NCBI GenBank assembly: GCA_021613535.1
Contig: CP075492.1
Coordinates: 15,686,001-15,750,000, forward strand
DNA length: 64,000 bases
Source: Adineta vaga
Taxonomy: Eukaryota; Rotifera
Reading direction: 5' to 3'
Below are positions 1-10,897 of this stretch, piece by piece (the stretch's first letter is position 1; the number at the start of each line of letters is the position of its first letter). The notes below the pieces were generated by a model. That model saw nothing but the letters and a program-made list of their open reading frames with translations, made no database searches and was not told the DNA's origin. The translations under genes and the position numbers were made by a program.

Positions 1-3000
1 AAATGTAAACTATTCATTATTAAATCAAAACTTTTTATAATCGATGAATATTCTACAATACACCAAATTCGTTGTTGTTCATCATTATATTCTCGAAATA
101 AACGTCGATAGATTGGATCATGAATAGTTGTACAAATAATAAGGATTATAAAAGTTGAAATGATCCATTTCGCTATTGATTTTGTTCGTTTCTTATTAAA
201 ATTTACTCCTTTAATAACTATAAATGTTCGTTCAATACTCACACATGCAGTTAACCATTGATTCATTGTTAAACAAAATCGAAGAAGAAAATCCATTGAA
301 TAACATTGCAAATTTAAAAACAACTCATTTTCAATCAATTGCATTTGTGAAAATAAAAGTATAGAAAATTTCAATGGAAATAGAAATATAATTATCATAC
401 TTAAAATTGATGAACATAAAAGATAAATTCCACAACCAGTTTCACAAATGTTTTCCTCTTTAAATGTAATTAATGATAACACACCATTGATGAAACCGAC
501 AATTACTATAAAAATAGTTATAATTATCATTAGAAGAACAATATATGATTGATTTGATAAACTATATTTCGGTTGTATATGAAAACCAAGAATTGCATCG
601 AGAGAAAGGCTAAAACTATGCGTATTTAATTGACATTGTGCACCATAATAACAGACAGGACATATACATATAGATGTTGATGGACATGCTAAATTATCTT
701 GATAACAAGTTCCATCATTGATACAAGCACTTTTACCTAAACAATTGATTTTTTTCTTATGTTCAAATTCGAAACAATTCGCAACAGATTGACTTTGATG
801 ATTTTGACATAAACATAAATGCATCTCATCATAAAAACATGGAATATTTTGAGAATTATTTCTTTGACATAGAACATGATAATATTTAATACGATGAAGA
901 AGATGATAATTTAAAATTCCTTCATCCATTAATTCTTTTATATGAAAACAACGATCAGATAAATGAATCGTTCGTTCAATACTCATCGATTGATTGTGTT
1001 GATTTTGTACCAGAGTTAGATAATAATTTTCATTCCGTTCAATAAAAACAAGATGAAATTTATACGACCAATAGATTGTCATCGAACGTTGACCATATGG
1101 AATCATTCGATAACTGACTGTATGTGCAGGATGTTTACGTGGATCAAGTTCAATAAAATGTATATGTATTCCAGTTGGTAGAATGATATTCGTATCGAAT
1201 GAAATAAGAAGTCTTGCTTGAGGTATTTCACATTTTTCTCCAGTAAAATTTTTTGGGCAAATACAAAGATTTTGTCGATATTTTGTTCGATATTCATCGA
1301 TAATTAAACATTGACCACCATTTAAACATATATGATTTTGATTATTTTCACATAAAAATGTATTTTTAAGGAAACATCGACTACCCAGTTTATTTAAAGG
1401 ACAAATACATATTGATCGATTCGTTGGTAATTTACCAAGACATAATGAATCTGATGAACATGTACAATCATATGGTATATGGCAATATCGACCAGACCAT
1501 CCGGAATTACATTGACAAAATGTTCGAAATTCCGGATCATGAAAATATTTTCGACATTTTCCATTTCTACATTGATTATCTGAACAAAACTCTGGTTTAT
1601 CATGAATACTTGGTATAGCCAATTGAAATGCTAGACGATAAACAGGTAAGAATGGGAATAAAATTTTTTTAATTGTACTTCCACGATAATTTAATGATTT
1701 TCTTTCATAAATATCAATATGAATAAAATATTGTTGACTTTCATTTTTCGGTCGAGTAGAATATAATAAATAGAAATTGAATTTTTTTTGACAATATTTT
1801 TTTGATAAATAAGTTATTTGTTCATAAGAATGAATCATTCGTTGATCACTATCATCAATTAACGAGATGATGATAATAATTGGTATTTCAATTGTATCTG
1901 ATGAGACAAGAAATTGCATTGTGATACTAATTCGTTGATTTTGATATTGACAAAAATTACCATAGAAACTCGGAGGACAAAAACATACTAATTTTGTAAG
2001 ATTGTTTGCTTTATCTAACCAAACTTGTGATTCAAGACCTCGATGACAACGTTGTTGTTGTTGTTGTTCGTCTTCTTCTTCATATATATTTTTAATAACT
2101 AATTCATTCTTGATAAGATTTGTTTGAGATGAATCGGTAATTTCAGCAAGTTTGAAATAATTGAAATTAAAATGATTACCACTTAGTTCATGAAAAGGTT
2201 TACAAAACACTTCTGCAGCAGGAGAATTCATCGAAGTAGAACCATAATAACAAAATAATTCCGATGGTTCATCATTATTAATACTACTGCATATTTTTTC
2301 ATCATCTCCATGTTCACATTGTGTTTTTCCATCGCAAATAGTTTGCCATGATATACAATATCGACGACTATCATTCACACAATGAAATGATTTATATACA
2401 CCTGTCGGTTGTTCCATTCGACAACGAATTGGTTCATCCGTACCACCGATACAATCAACAATACCATCATTCGCTTTTTCAATAGGTAAACACATGAGTT
2501 CATTGGTTTTTAATGAACCACATATGTGATTATTTGATGGACATTGTAAGATTGGTGATGAATCACAATTAAGTTCATCGGCACCATTTGGACAATTCCA
2601 AAAGTCATTACAACGTGTATAAACATTGTTACATGGCCATAAATCACAATCAGTTTCATCGGTTTGATTTCGATTATCGATTAATTTGGGAAATAAATGT
2701 ATAAAACCATCGCAAATTGTTGTAAAATAAATTTTCATTCGAGTTTTGGAGTCGCGAGAGGATTCATCATCACAATTCTTCGCATCATATTTTGTACAAT
2801 GACATATATTATCGGCAAATAAACGACGTGGAATACATTCATTAGTTGTTTCACATTTAAATGAATTCAAATTTTCTTGTGTTGAACAATTTTTATTCAA
2901 CGTAGAAATATCTTCATCATCATTATAAAAACAATCTTGAATACTATCCATCAAACGATATTTTGATATACATTTACTTGAGTTCATACATTGATACATC

Positions 3001-4394
3001 GTTGTATTATTACATAACATTGAATTATTATAGATCCACGATGTCCAGAGTTGTAACCATCGATATAATGGATGAATGTATGATTCAATCCATCCTCGTT
3101 CGAGGTCATCACCGACAATGATAGATGTATTATAAAAACGACATGTTAGATTATCCAAACGCATCGTTATTTCATTATTAGAAGGTAAATAAAGCAGTGT
3201 ATCGTTATAACAAACATAAGTTGGTTGAGGAATTGTAGTTTCCTTATATTTTAAATGATTATTTGCATATAAAACAAAAATATGACCTAATACAATAGGA
3301 AATGCTGTTGTGTAAACAAGATATGGACAAGTATCTCTAACGATATTATCACATGTTTTCTTACGACAAAGATTTCGACAAAATACTTCATTGGAAATCG
3401 GCATATGAATAATACATTTAACCACTGTCCAACATTGATCCGATGTGATACTTTTTGGTTTAATTGAATATAATGTTTCGGATAATAGTTCACCACGTTT
3501 TAATACACAAGAACTTGAAATACGTTCCAAACGAGAATCAGCAATGTGTATACATGAAACATCTTCCATTCCAAATGTTGGTTCTCCAAGAAATTTGTTT
3601 ACAAAAGACGATAATATTGAAAAAAATACTGTAGCATCCGATATATCAAGACAATCAACATGAGATTGTTCCTCTCGAAGAAATGTTAATGGTATACATT
3701 GTCCATCTAAACAACGAAATTCATCTTCATTACATTCGTTTATTTCAGTTTTCCAACAATATTTTTCATCGAGTCCATCGTTAAAACAATCAATTTTTCC
3801 ATCACATATATCAGTCCAATCAAGACAAGACGGCAATGGACCTCGATCACATTCTAAATGTTCATAACATGTGAGAGTTTTCGGTTCATATTTATTGGCC
3901 TTGTAGTAATTATTAACAATTTCATCTAAGAATAATTGATCAAATTTATAAGCCAATAAACTATATTCACAAAATGGACCAAAATCTGGTAAAGTACAAT
4001 TGTAGAAATATTCTTCGGCAAGTAGTTTTGTTGCAGAATTTGGTGACTCATCAAGATAGGATTGATAATGTTGAATAGTATCCATCGGTGCCGACCAAAG
4101 ATATAATTGTTCACTTGTAATATTGGCTGATGCTAATTGAGCAAAAGTAAATTTTGAATCGGTATTATTAGTTTGTATCTTCCATGTTGATGACCATTCC
4201 CCTAAACAATAAGGAATAATTTGATAAGGTTCACGATCGAAACGTCTTGCAGAAGTAGCATAGAGACAATCGTGTAATAGACCATTATAATTTTGATCAC
4301 TGCTTGTCCTATCCGTTAGATAGAGATTGATTTGAAGTTCACTATGAATTACATATGAGCTTAGACTGTAAAATAATATTTTAATGAGCAACAT
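1..4394 (-). CDS. Giant LDLa/EGF-repeat 7TM receptor (3' end cut by window)
   Basis: Open without interruption from ATG at 4394 to the window edge (over 1460 codons), no intron seen. Residues 1-18 (MLLIKILFYSLSSYVIHS) look like a signal peptide. A long ectodomain follows with several LDL-receptor class A type modules, some degenerate (for example CISWQTICDGKTQCEHGDDE), then about five EGF-like modules (for example CQCNSGWSGRYC, CICPKNFTGEKC, CICPVCYYGAQC). A rhodopsin-like 7TM region starts near nt 590; TM1 to TM4 are visible, with SIERTFIV at the end of TM3 in the DRY position. The architecture recalls the snail receptor GRL101 and a family strongly expanded in bdelloids. Probable plasma-membrane receptor; ligand unknown. 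A CAA run codes for five Gln near nt 2050. Domain type is certain in outline; the exact module count is not. Confidence 0.9.
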   Translation of the reverse strand, partial: MLLIKILFYSLSSYVIHSELQINLYLTDRTSSDQNYNGLLHDCLYATSARRFDREPYQIIPYCLGEWSSTWKIQTNNTDSKFTFAQLASANITSEQLYLWSAPMDTIQHYQSYLDESPNSATKLLAEEYFYNCTLPDFGPFCEYSLLAYKFDQLFLDEIVNNYYKANKYEPKTLTCYEHLECDRGPLPSCLDWTDICDGKIDCFNDGLDEKYCWKTEINECNEDEFRCLDGQCIPLTFLREEQSHVDCLDISDATVFFSILSSFVNKFLGEPTFGMEDVSCIHIADSRLERISSSCVLKRGELLSETLYSIKPKSITSDQCWTVVKCIIHMPISNEVFCRNLCRKKTCDNIVRDTCPYLVYTTAFPIVLGHIFVLYANNHLKYKETTIPQPTYVCYNDTLLYLPSNNEITMRLDNLTCRFYNTSIIVGDDLERGWIESYIHPLYRWLQLWTSWIYNNSMLCNNTTMYQCMNSSKCISKYRLMDSIQDCFYNDDEDISTLNKNCSTQENLNSFKCETTNECIPRRLFADNICHCTKYDAKNCDDESSRDSKTRMKIYFTTICDGFIHLFPKLIDNRNQTDETDCDLWPCNNVYTRCNDFWNCPNGADELNCDSSPILQCPSNNHICGSLKTNELMCLPIEKANDGIVDCIGGTDEPIRCRMEQPTGVYKSFHCVNDSRRYCISWQTICDGKTQCEHGDDEKICSSINNDEPSELFCYYGSTSMNSPAAEVFCKPFHELSGNHFNFNYFKLAEITDSSQTNLIKNELVIKNIYEEEDEQQQQQRCHRGLESQVWLDKANNLTKLVCFCPPSFYGNFCQYQNQRISITMQFLVSSDTIEIPIIIIISLIDDSDQRMIHSYEQITYLSKKYCQKKFNFYLLYSTRPKNESQQYFIHIDIYERKSLNYRGSTIKKILFPFLPVYRLAFQLAIPSIHDKPEFCSDNQCRNGKCRKYFHDPEFRTFCQCNSGWSGRYCHIPYDCTCSSDSLCLGKLPTNRSICICPLNKLGSRCFLKNTFLCENNQNHICLNGGQCLIIDEYRTKYRQNLCICPKNFTGEKCEIPQARLLISFDTNIILPTGIHIHFIELDPRKHPAHTVSYRMIPYGQRSMTIYWSYKFHLVFIERNENYYLTLVQNQHNQSMSIERTIHLSDRCFHIKELMDEGILNYHLLHRIKYYHVLCQRNNSQNIPCFYDEMHLCLCQNHQSQSVANCFEFEHKKKINCLGKSACINDGTCYQDNLACPSTSICICPVCYYGAQCQLNTHSFSLSLDAILGFHIQPKYSLSNQSYIVLLMIIITIFIVIVGFINGVLSLITFKEENICETGCGIYLLCSSILSMIIIFLFPLKFSILLFSQMQLIENELFLNLQCYSMDFLLRFCLTMNQWLTACVSIERTFIVIKGVNFNKKRTKSIAKWIISTFIILIICTTIHDPIYRRLFREYNDEQQRIWCIVEYSSIIKSFDLIMNSLH

Positions 4395-4759
4395 ATCGCA
4401 ACAATAAAACGATTTTAACTAACGATCATCTGTGCTATATGAAGTGAAAGCTTTAAGTTAAATAGTTCTTTTTTTCTATACTGAAAATGATAACAGATGT
4501 TACAATATTTTCCAACAGAAAGCATTTTGTTAATCATATGAGTTTAACTAAACGTTTTTTCTCTACAGAAAAACGACTTTAACGAACGATTAGAATAGAA
4601 TAGAATAGAAACAACGTAATTATAGCTAGCTAAACGTGAGTATGAGTAACGCTCGATAACAATAAAGAGATATCCTCACCAACACTATCAAGATTTGTTT
4701 TAAAGAAAAACTTGCATTTTATTGAAAAAATACGATGTTTAAATGTCTATGTACATCAT
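4395..4759. other. Intergenic, receptor 5' flank
   Basis: Lies between the receptor start and the 3' end of the next minus-strand gene. It holds a short GAATA run (4593-4608) and, on the minus strand, AATAAA near 4720 that would serve as polyadenylation signal for the 175-aa gene. Nothing else is seen. Confidence 0.5.
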
Positions 4760-5287
4760 TTAAAATCGGTATGTGTAAATGGGAAAGAAATAAGATAATG
4801 ATGATTTTTGTTCATTGGTTGGTTTTTTCGGTGCTGAGAATTTAGTTGCATCAGCAGGTAACAGATTACCACATTGATAGCAAAAACATCGTTGATGTGG
4901 AGCATCATTCATGATATGTCCATACTTGCCAGTAAAAACATCGACCAAAAATTTTGGTTTGTGAACTCGAAGACCAGTTGCTACGACATCCAAGAAATTG
5001 TTCTGACGATAACAATGAGGACAATATTCACATTTTGTTTTAATCATATATGGAGTTGAAAAGAAGCCTTTTGGTGTTTCAAGTAATTCTTCGATTTTAT
5101 TCATATCGTCGGCTGATGTTTCAACCATAAGATAACCATCATCGGAATTCGTTAAAAATTCCTCGACCTGTTCATGCCATTGTTTTTCAGGTATTGCTTT
5201 TGGAAACATTTGTTTAGCAATGATATCAACAGGAATCGTTGCAATATCAACAGCTTTTCGTAATACTTCAATTGCAGCAGTAGCCAT
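4760..5287 (-). CDS. Hypothetical 175-aa protein with two CxxC pairs
   Basis: Single-exon ORF starting MATAAIEVLRKAVDIATIPV. The N-terminal half is amphipathic and helical in appearance. The C-terminal half carries CEYCPHC (about residues 86-92) and CFCYQCG (about 133-139), a pair of cysteine knuckles that could bind one zinc ion. No signal peptide or membrane segment. A TATATAAAG-like box on the minus strand about 60 bases upstream (near 5350) and AATAAA downstream (near 4720) support expression as a real gene. I do not recognise the family; a zinc-ribbon protein is the most one can infer. Confidence 0.7.
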   Translation of the reverse strand: MATAAIEVLRKAVDIATIPVDIIAKQMFPKAIPEKQWHEQVEEFLTNSDDGYLMVETSADDMNKIEELLETPKGFFSTPYMIKTKCEYCPHCYRQNNFLDVVATGLRVHKPKFLVDVFTGKYGHIMNDAPHQRCFCYQCGNLLPADATKFSAPKKPTNEQKSSLSYFFPIYTYRF

Positions 5288-5342
5288 GATTTGATTTGGA
5301 TTGAATTCGTTGAGAAATATGAAAAAATCTAAGAGAAAGTGT

Positions 5343-5357
5343 AGCTCTTTATATAGT
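5343..5357 (-). promoter_or_regulatory. TATA box of the 175-aa gene
   Basis: Minus strand reads ACTATATAAAGAG about 60 bases before the ATG at 5287, the usual spacing for a core promoter with a short leader. Confidence 0.55.
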
Positions 5358-5663
5358 ATAACGTCGATGCGTAATTTTCTATAAATAATATTTTTTAAAA
5401 CGTAGTTAATCTTTTTTTAGGAAGTACGCAGTTCATCTAGTCTGTCATGAAATTTCGTTGTTTCAAAAAGAATAAGGAAAAAAGAGTAAACTGCGCATAT
5501 GACTCATTTTGTCGCTGTGGCTTCCCCATGTTCTGCATTATGCGAAAAGAACGAAAAGTGAAGTCTGAATTCGTAGCATAAGAAAAGTTTGTTGTCGATA
5601 AGATACGTATTGTAACATGCAAATACTAAAAGCAGTCATCAATATACATATCTATTAGTCGAT
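5358..5663. other. Intergenic, nothing recognised
   Basis: AT-rich spacer between a promoter and the tail of a decayed gene. The small ORFs here have no domain or codon pattern that supports them. Confidence 0.5.
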
Positions 5664-7165
5664 TGTCATAACCACAATGAAATTTGACAAACAAAATCAC
5701 TTGAACACATTTGATGAAAATTTGTATTTATAGTAAGAAATTGTTTATATTTAAGTGACATTTTTGAACAAGAACATTGTAATGAATTCGAATATTGTTG
5801 AAATAAATGTTTATAGAACGATACTGATGATTTTTTCACTTCGATAATAATTGATTGAGAAGTAAAGGCAAACAACATATAGAAAATATATAACATTATT
5901 AAAATAAGGAAGATATGTAATCGACGAATTATAATGAAATCTTTCAATAAAACGAAGTCCAATTAAAATAATTAATTTCAATCCAAGTGATATTCCACCG
6001 AAAAGACTAATTATAAGTGTAATTACAAAAAAAATATCATGTTGACATTGATATTCAAATGTACATAATGATGATGAACATTGTTTATAATATGATGAAA
6101 AAGAAACATTTGTTGACCAAGAATTAACCATTCATTGTTTTATTTGGATTATTAAGTGATGCGTTAAGTGATGAAAAATGAAATAAAACTTCAATAGCAT
6201 AACAACCCATGAAAAAATGTGGAATTAAATTTGTAATAATAACTGTTTGATTATTTATTTTTATTACACGTCTTGTATTATTATAGACTCCTATATTCAT
6301 ATTTCGATAATTAGTAAGTTGATTACCTTGTGTAGTTATATTCGAATGAAATCAAGAGTACGCGTACATATTGAGGTTTAATTGTAAGAAATGTTGAACA
6401 AGGAATTGAAATATATTTACATGGACATACAAGTTTATGAGGATAAGTTTCTTCTACTTGGATATTCGCTATTGGTTTAATTAATAAAGTAAAGATTTTT
6501 CGACCATTAAAACATCAATCATCGATTTTATCGTCATATTTATGTTAAGACGACTTTTTTCATCGATATTCATTGCTGTAAATCTTCCAGATTGTGGAAG
6601 ATACGTAATAAGTTTTTCTAAACATGTCTGATTGTATAGAAACATTCAAGTACTGCTCCAAGAACTGAATTAACTGGTAAACAACCAGACTGAATACCAG
6701 AAATGGTCCATTCTTCATATTTTCTCTCACTATAACTATAAACGACGGAGTTCTACAATCAATATAGACATCACAATTGCATTTTAAAGCATATTCATTT
6801 GAAGGCTGGTACACTGCTACTATATAAGTCGTTCCGTAATAAAAACCATCAAATTCAAAAACAAATATGCCAATACATGTCTGTAATGCAGAAAGTAATA
6901 TGATTTCCTCTTGAAATATCGCGTATTAATTGTAATTGTAATCGAAAAGCATTTGCTATGAATGATTGAATGCTGATTCTACATAAGTTTCTAGAAATGC
7001 TTTATTTAACACGTTTGGACTTAACAATTTACTTATTTCAAATGAAGTAGTACTATGTTCGATAAGAGATTTTGATAAAGAACAAAAACTAGGCAGAGCT
7101 TGAAATTGAACATTGCCATACAATTGAAAATCAAAAGATATGAAAAGAAAGAGAAATACAAACAT
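5664..7165 (-). pseudogene. Decayed transmembrane protein of a bdelloid-type multi-copy family
   Basis: Coding-like stretches in different minus-strand frames follow one another in the order of a single protein. First a hydrophobic leader (MFVFLFLFISFDFQ at 7165). Then a block like LQLIRDISRGN. Then a Cys-rich block (KCNCDVYIDCRTPS, near 6780). Then VCPCKYISIPCSTFL (near 6430), and a second CSCSKMSLKYKQFL...FHQMCSSDFV block (near 5720). Hydrophobic segments lie near 5830-6120. The doubled CxC-xxISI-Y-xFL...HQxCSS pattern is how I recognise the family, which I recall as multi-copy in bdelloids. At least three frame changes and stops separate the blocks, so it cannot make the full protein. The family's function is unknown to me. 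Confidence 0.6.
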
Positions 7166-7255
7166 AACAATTCTAGAGGAAACTAAACAATGAAATGATA
7201 TTCAACAAAATATTTTTATTCTTGTAAAGTATAGCAGTCACTTTGAAAAAAAACA

Positions 7256-8627
7256 ATGTTGACTCAATCATCGTTGATCACTACGATTCTTACCGAAAAA
7301 AATCGTCGATATTCTCAGCCAGATTTACCTTTACCAGAGAAACATATCTATCATGATTGGTATTCTGATCTTCCACAGAAACAACTATCAACAACTGGAA
7401 AATCTCGACGTGTTATTCATATAAGAATTCAATCACCAAAACACGATGAGCGTCGTACAAAAGAAAATCAATCGATGAATCTTAACAATGATATACACTC
7501 AGTAAGATATTTTTATGGATAACTTCAGCTAAAACCAATTCATTTTTTGATTCACAAAGCTCTCAACGATTCCTATAGGTCATTTTCGACAAAATAAAGT
7601 AGACGTTGCAAACTCAGTACAAAATTCCACTGAGCAGGTACAAAGTGCGCAACATCGGTCACGATTACCGGTAGGAACTAATTCATTTTATATGTTCTTT
7701 GCCAAATGTTTCGTTTTCTTTCTACGATAGTGGAATAGCAGTATTGGAAGCGTTTTAGAAAAACACGACAATTCATTCGGATCAAGTGATGTAAACTCTA
7801 GTTTTCTATTATTAAGGCAAAAATCAATTTGAATTTTAATAGAGTTTCAATCACAATCGCACCACTATAGCCATAGCACACGTGAGTAATTACATACATT
7901 CAATGGCTTATGTAGCATAAATAAGAAAATATTTTTCTGCAACAATAGCAACAACAGTTGCATTTACTAGTACAACCATGGCCACGGGTGAGTGATTATT
8001 TTTCTTTTAAAATACGAATCCAGAAATCCATACATCGACTTGATTATATTCTGTTAGCGATTTAGTCACCAACACAACATTGACCTCCACTTCTACTATC
8101 TCTCCATTGATTACTACGACAAGTAAATATTACTTCTGAAAGTTCTTTGATCATCATAATTACTTTCCTCAGCTATCACATCGACGTCTTGTACTACACC
8201 AAACAATACGAATGGTTATTATACCAGTGTCAACGGCACTTATACAACAGAAACATTTACATATGTTGCCTCGTCCACAGGCAGTCGTATCTTGGAATTT
8301 GGATTTACACAGGCTCAGCTAAATTTGGTTATTTAGATGTTGTCAGTATTGTGGGCACGAATGCATCAAATGCTCGTCAATGATGGTTTTGAAGATGGTA
8401 CTCTTGCTGAATGGCAACTTTTATGCACTTCTAGGTGCGGATCGGATCCTGGTATGCTGACAAGTACATCATGTAATACAGGCTCATTTTGCCTTATCGA
8501 TGGATGTAAAGGTGGACCTGATTTCTTACGACAATCATTCAGTACAATTATGAGTCATATTTATACAGTTACTTTCTTCTCAAAAATTACTAATAGCAAT
8601 CATGACGCTTTTGTTCGAATCTTCTAG
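7256..8627 (+). pseudogene. Decayed multi-exon membrane/secreted protein with repeated Cys-containing module
   Basis: The first block (7256-7501, 82 codons) is hydrophilic and Arg-rich and ends at a good donor. The next exon-like block (from 7579) is open only in a frame that does not join in phase. Thr/Ser-rich mini-exons follow (7963-7987, 8066-8122). At 8173-8334 comes a module reading NGYYTSVNGTYTTETFTYVA and LEFGFTQ, which breaks at a TAG. After a frame change YLDVVSIVGTNASN appears, then LVNDGFEDGTLAEWQLLC and a Cys-rich GSFCLIDGC stretch to 8627. The sequence of modules looks like one ancestral gene with a cytoplasmic head, Thr-rich stalk and beta-sandwich-like repeats. Function unknown; several lesions make it a pseudogene. 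Confidence 0.55.
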
Positions 8628-9686
8628 AAATGTATAATAATCAATCTAACAATTTTCGCTTTGATAAATTAATAAACGCACCGTATAGAAAACTAATAGA
8701 AAGGATAAATGGAGAGTCTACATGTCGATTTAAATCATTACTATACACATAGCTTGCGTTTACTATTTGCTACTAGCAGTAGATGCTCTTCAGATTAGAA
8801 AGTTAGGATACGTTGAATATGAATATAGATCAATATAAGACTGACTCATTTATATTGGTCTAATATTATTATTTTTCTACATTAAAATCGAAAGTAGGTA
8901 TTGATAGAAAAAAATTTTGTTTTTCAAAATCTAATAACAAACCTCTAGGGTATACAGAAAAGAAAAAAATCTTGTTTCTCAACACTTCTCTATATGTTAA
9001 TCGATTCAGAATAGATTCGATTATTCAATAAGCTTGATTCTGAATGTTTTTTTTCTCCTATCTGAATGGTTTACCGGGTATTTTTAAGGGTAATAATGTG
9101 AGTGAAAGTATCATCGAAATAGACTATGCTCACTATCATTGATACTCTGATCTTCTCTTTCACTTCAACAAAAGAATTGATTGATAAAGAAGGAAAAGTT
9201 AAGAAACAGCAGAAAGAATTTGTCTTTCGTGAAGTTAGATAGGTTAGTCTGTTTTTTAATTTATTTGTTTCATCTGCACATTTACCATCTTGGGAATCAG
9301 AGTGTGAGATGAATATTCGTGTTAGTACATCTTATGTCAGTCGTTTACATATATCCACACACCCTATACATCCTGTGTGGAAATATAAATCACATCTAGA
9401 TCCATCCTGAATCATTTCAAATCCTCCGCCATACACCTATCGTGACCAGTATACTGATTTAAAATCAACACACGAACAATTTGTGGTGCACCGATAATTC
9501 TCCTCAGATGTATATAGTTAATGAAAAAACCTTTGTGCCCTAAGACACTTATACATGTATAGCATATTTTATAAATATTCATGATTAAGTATTTTATTAT
9601 AAGAAATTAGCATATAACGATAAAACTGGCCATAATAATATTTTTAAGCAGTTAAAGTTATATATTACTAATTATTCTTAGTGTAA
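8628..9686. other. Intergenic, nothing recognised
   Basis: About 1 kb of AT-rich sequence. No ORF with a recognisable motif, no RNA gene and no clear repeat is seen. Confidence 0.5.
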
Positions 9687-10253
9687 TCAAAAGAATTGAT
9701 TAACGAATCCTTCAAGAGTAAGATCACAGTTGGCTCCACCTCCAAACCATGGAGCATTCTTAGCTGTAGCAGTTAACTTGGCGCTATCTTTGTTAGCTGC
9801 TACACGAAGATTCTGTACGTGTTGTTGTTTCATTGACTGGATTAGAGTTGCTGCTGCTTTGTACTTTGCTTCGGCAGCCAAATTGATTGCCGCTTCGTAC
9901 TGGTTGGCAATAGCATTTTCATAGCTAAGCATTGTACCCGATGCATAAAACTCGTTATTGTATGAGCAACGAGAATTCGGTCCGTTTTCTTTTACTCGTA
10001 GCTCTTTGATAGTTCCATGAGCCGTATAAGTACATGTCTGTGTGACTGGATTTTCTCCGAGGTTATTATTTGCCTCTGCTTTGACTTCACATAATGACAT
10101 CCATCGATAACCTGTTCCATTAGGTGATATTGTTACATTGACTTGGGCCAAAAACTTCTTCGCCTGATTTAGAACGGTATCTTCAGCAGCTTGACTATGG
10201 TTTGTTAGTGTGATAGTAACAAGAGCACTAAGTATAAATGTAAAGCAATACAT
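9687..10253 (-). CDS. Secreted hypothetical protein, 188 aa
   Basis: Single-exon ORF with a clear signal peptide (MYCFTFILSALVTITLTNHSQAA). The mature part has six cysteines and N-glycosylation sequons (for example NVT and NGT). Its C-terminal half is Ala-rich and helical (YEAAINLAAEAKYKAAATLI), followed by a short Cys-containing tail ending NQFF. A TATATAA box on the minus strand near 10313 lies about 60 bases upstream. Probably an extracellular or lumenal protein; I do not recognise a family. It has better coding character and higher GC than its flanks. Confidence 0.75.
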   Translation of the reverse strand: MYCFTFILSALVTITLTNHSQAAEDTVLNQAKKFLAQVNVTISPNGTGYRWMSLCEVKAEANNNLGENPVTQTCTYTAHGTIKELRVKENGPNSRCSYNNEFYASGTMLSYENAIANQYEAAINLAAEAKYKAAATLIQSMKQQHVQNLRVAANKDSAKLTATAKNAPWFGGGANCDLTLEGFVNQFF

Positions 10254-10305
10254 ATTCTTACTTTTTCAACAAATACCAATAAATAAAAACGAGTATTGGT
10301 ACTGA

Positions 10306-10319
10306 TGCCGGTTATATAG
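10306..10319 (-). promoter_or_regulatory. TATA box of the secreted 188-aa gene
   Basis: Minus strand reads CTATATAACCGG roughly 60 bases before the ATG at 10253. Confidence 0.55.
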
Positions 10320-10897
10320 TAGTTTCAGTAAAAACAGAGGTTATATAATTTATTTAAATAATATTGAGTGGATAAATCAGTTATTTACACCAAAATTAAT
10401 GAAGCATATTTTCTTGTGAAATCGATTTATTGCTCTGTTAGTAAATGACAATTGAAGCATTCATCTGATCACTCTTTCATCTTCATTCTCAAACAAGGAG
10501 AACCATCAGAATTATTATGGATATTTCTCATTCAAGAGCAAAAACGTTGTCGTTCTTCTGATAGAACACACAGAAAAAAAGCAATTCTACGAAATCACTC
10601 TCTTTTCCGCGACAAAAATGAGTTATACATTGTTCGAATATTCGACTTGCAGTGCATAGAGTCCGTCTATCGACGTTATCTAGAGGGTAAGTGAGTAAAG
10701 ACATGTTTGTGACTGTGGAGGTAAAGCAAGACTGAACAATTTTTAATTGCACCGTTTACATCCTCATACTTTCATTGTTCTATCTCTTCTATATTTTACT
10801 GATTATATATGTATGAATCCATTTAATCTTATAACAGAGTAAGTTAATTCGAAGAAAAAAATCATCAATATTGGTTTTTAAGAATACTTCATTAGCA
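10320..10897. other. Intergenic, nothing recognised
   Basis: Upstream of the 188-aa gene and downstream of the 7TM gene. Two overlapping ORFs on opposite strands (10452-10694 and 10528-10752) have no motif and are judged chance. Confidence 0.5.

Noticed and set aside
1394-1618. Two ORFs on opposite strands within the giant receptor
   Set aside because: Shadows of the receptor's coding frame; the receptor frame is uninterrupted across this stretch.
10452-10752. Overlapping 80- and 74-codon ORFs on opposite strands
   Set aside because: No motif, no signal peptide, no promoter; chance in a stretch without stops.
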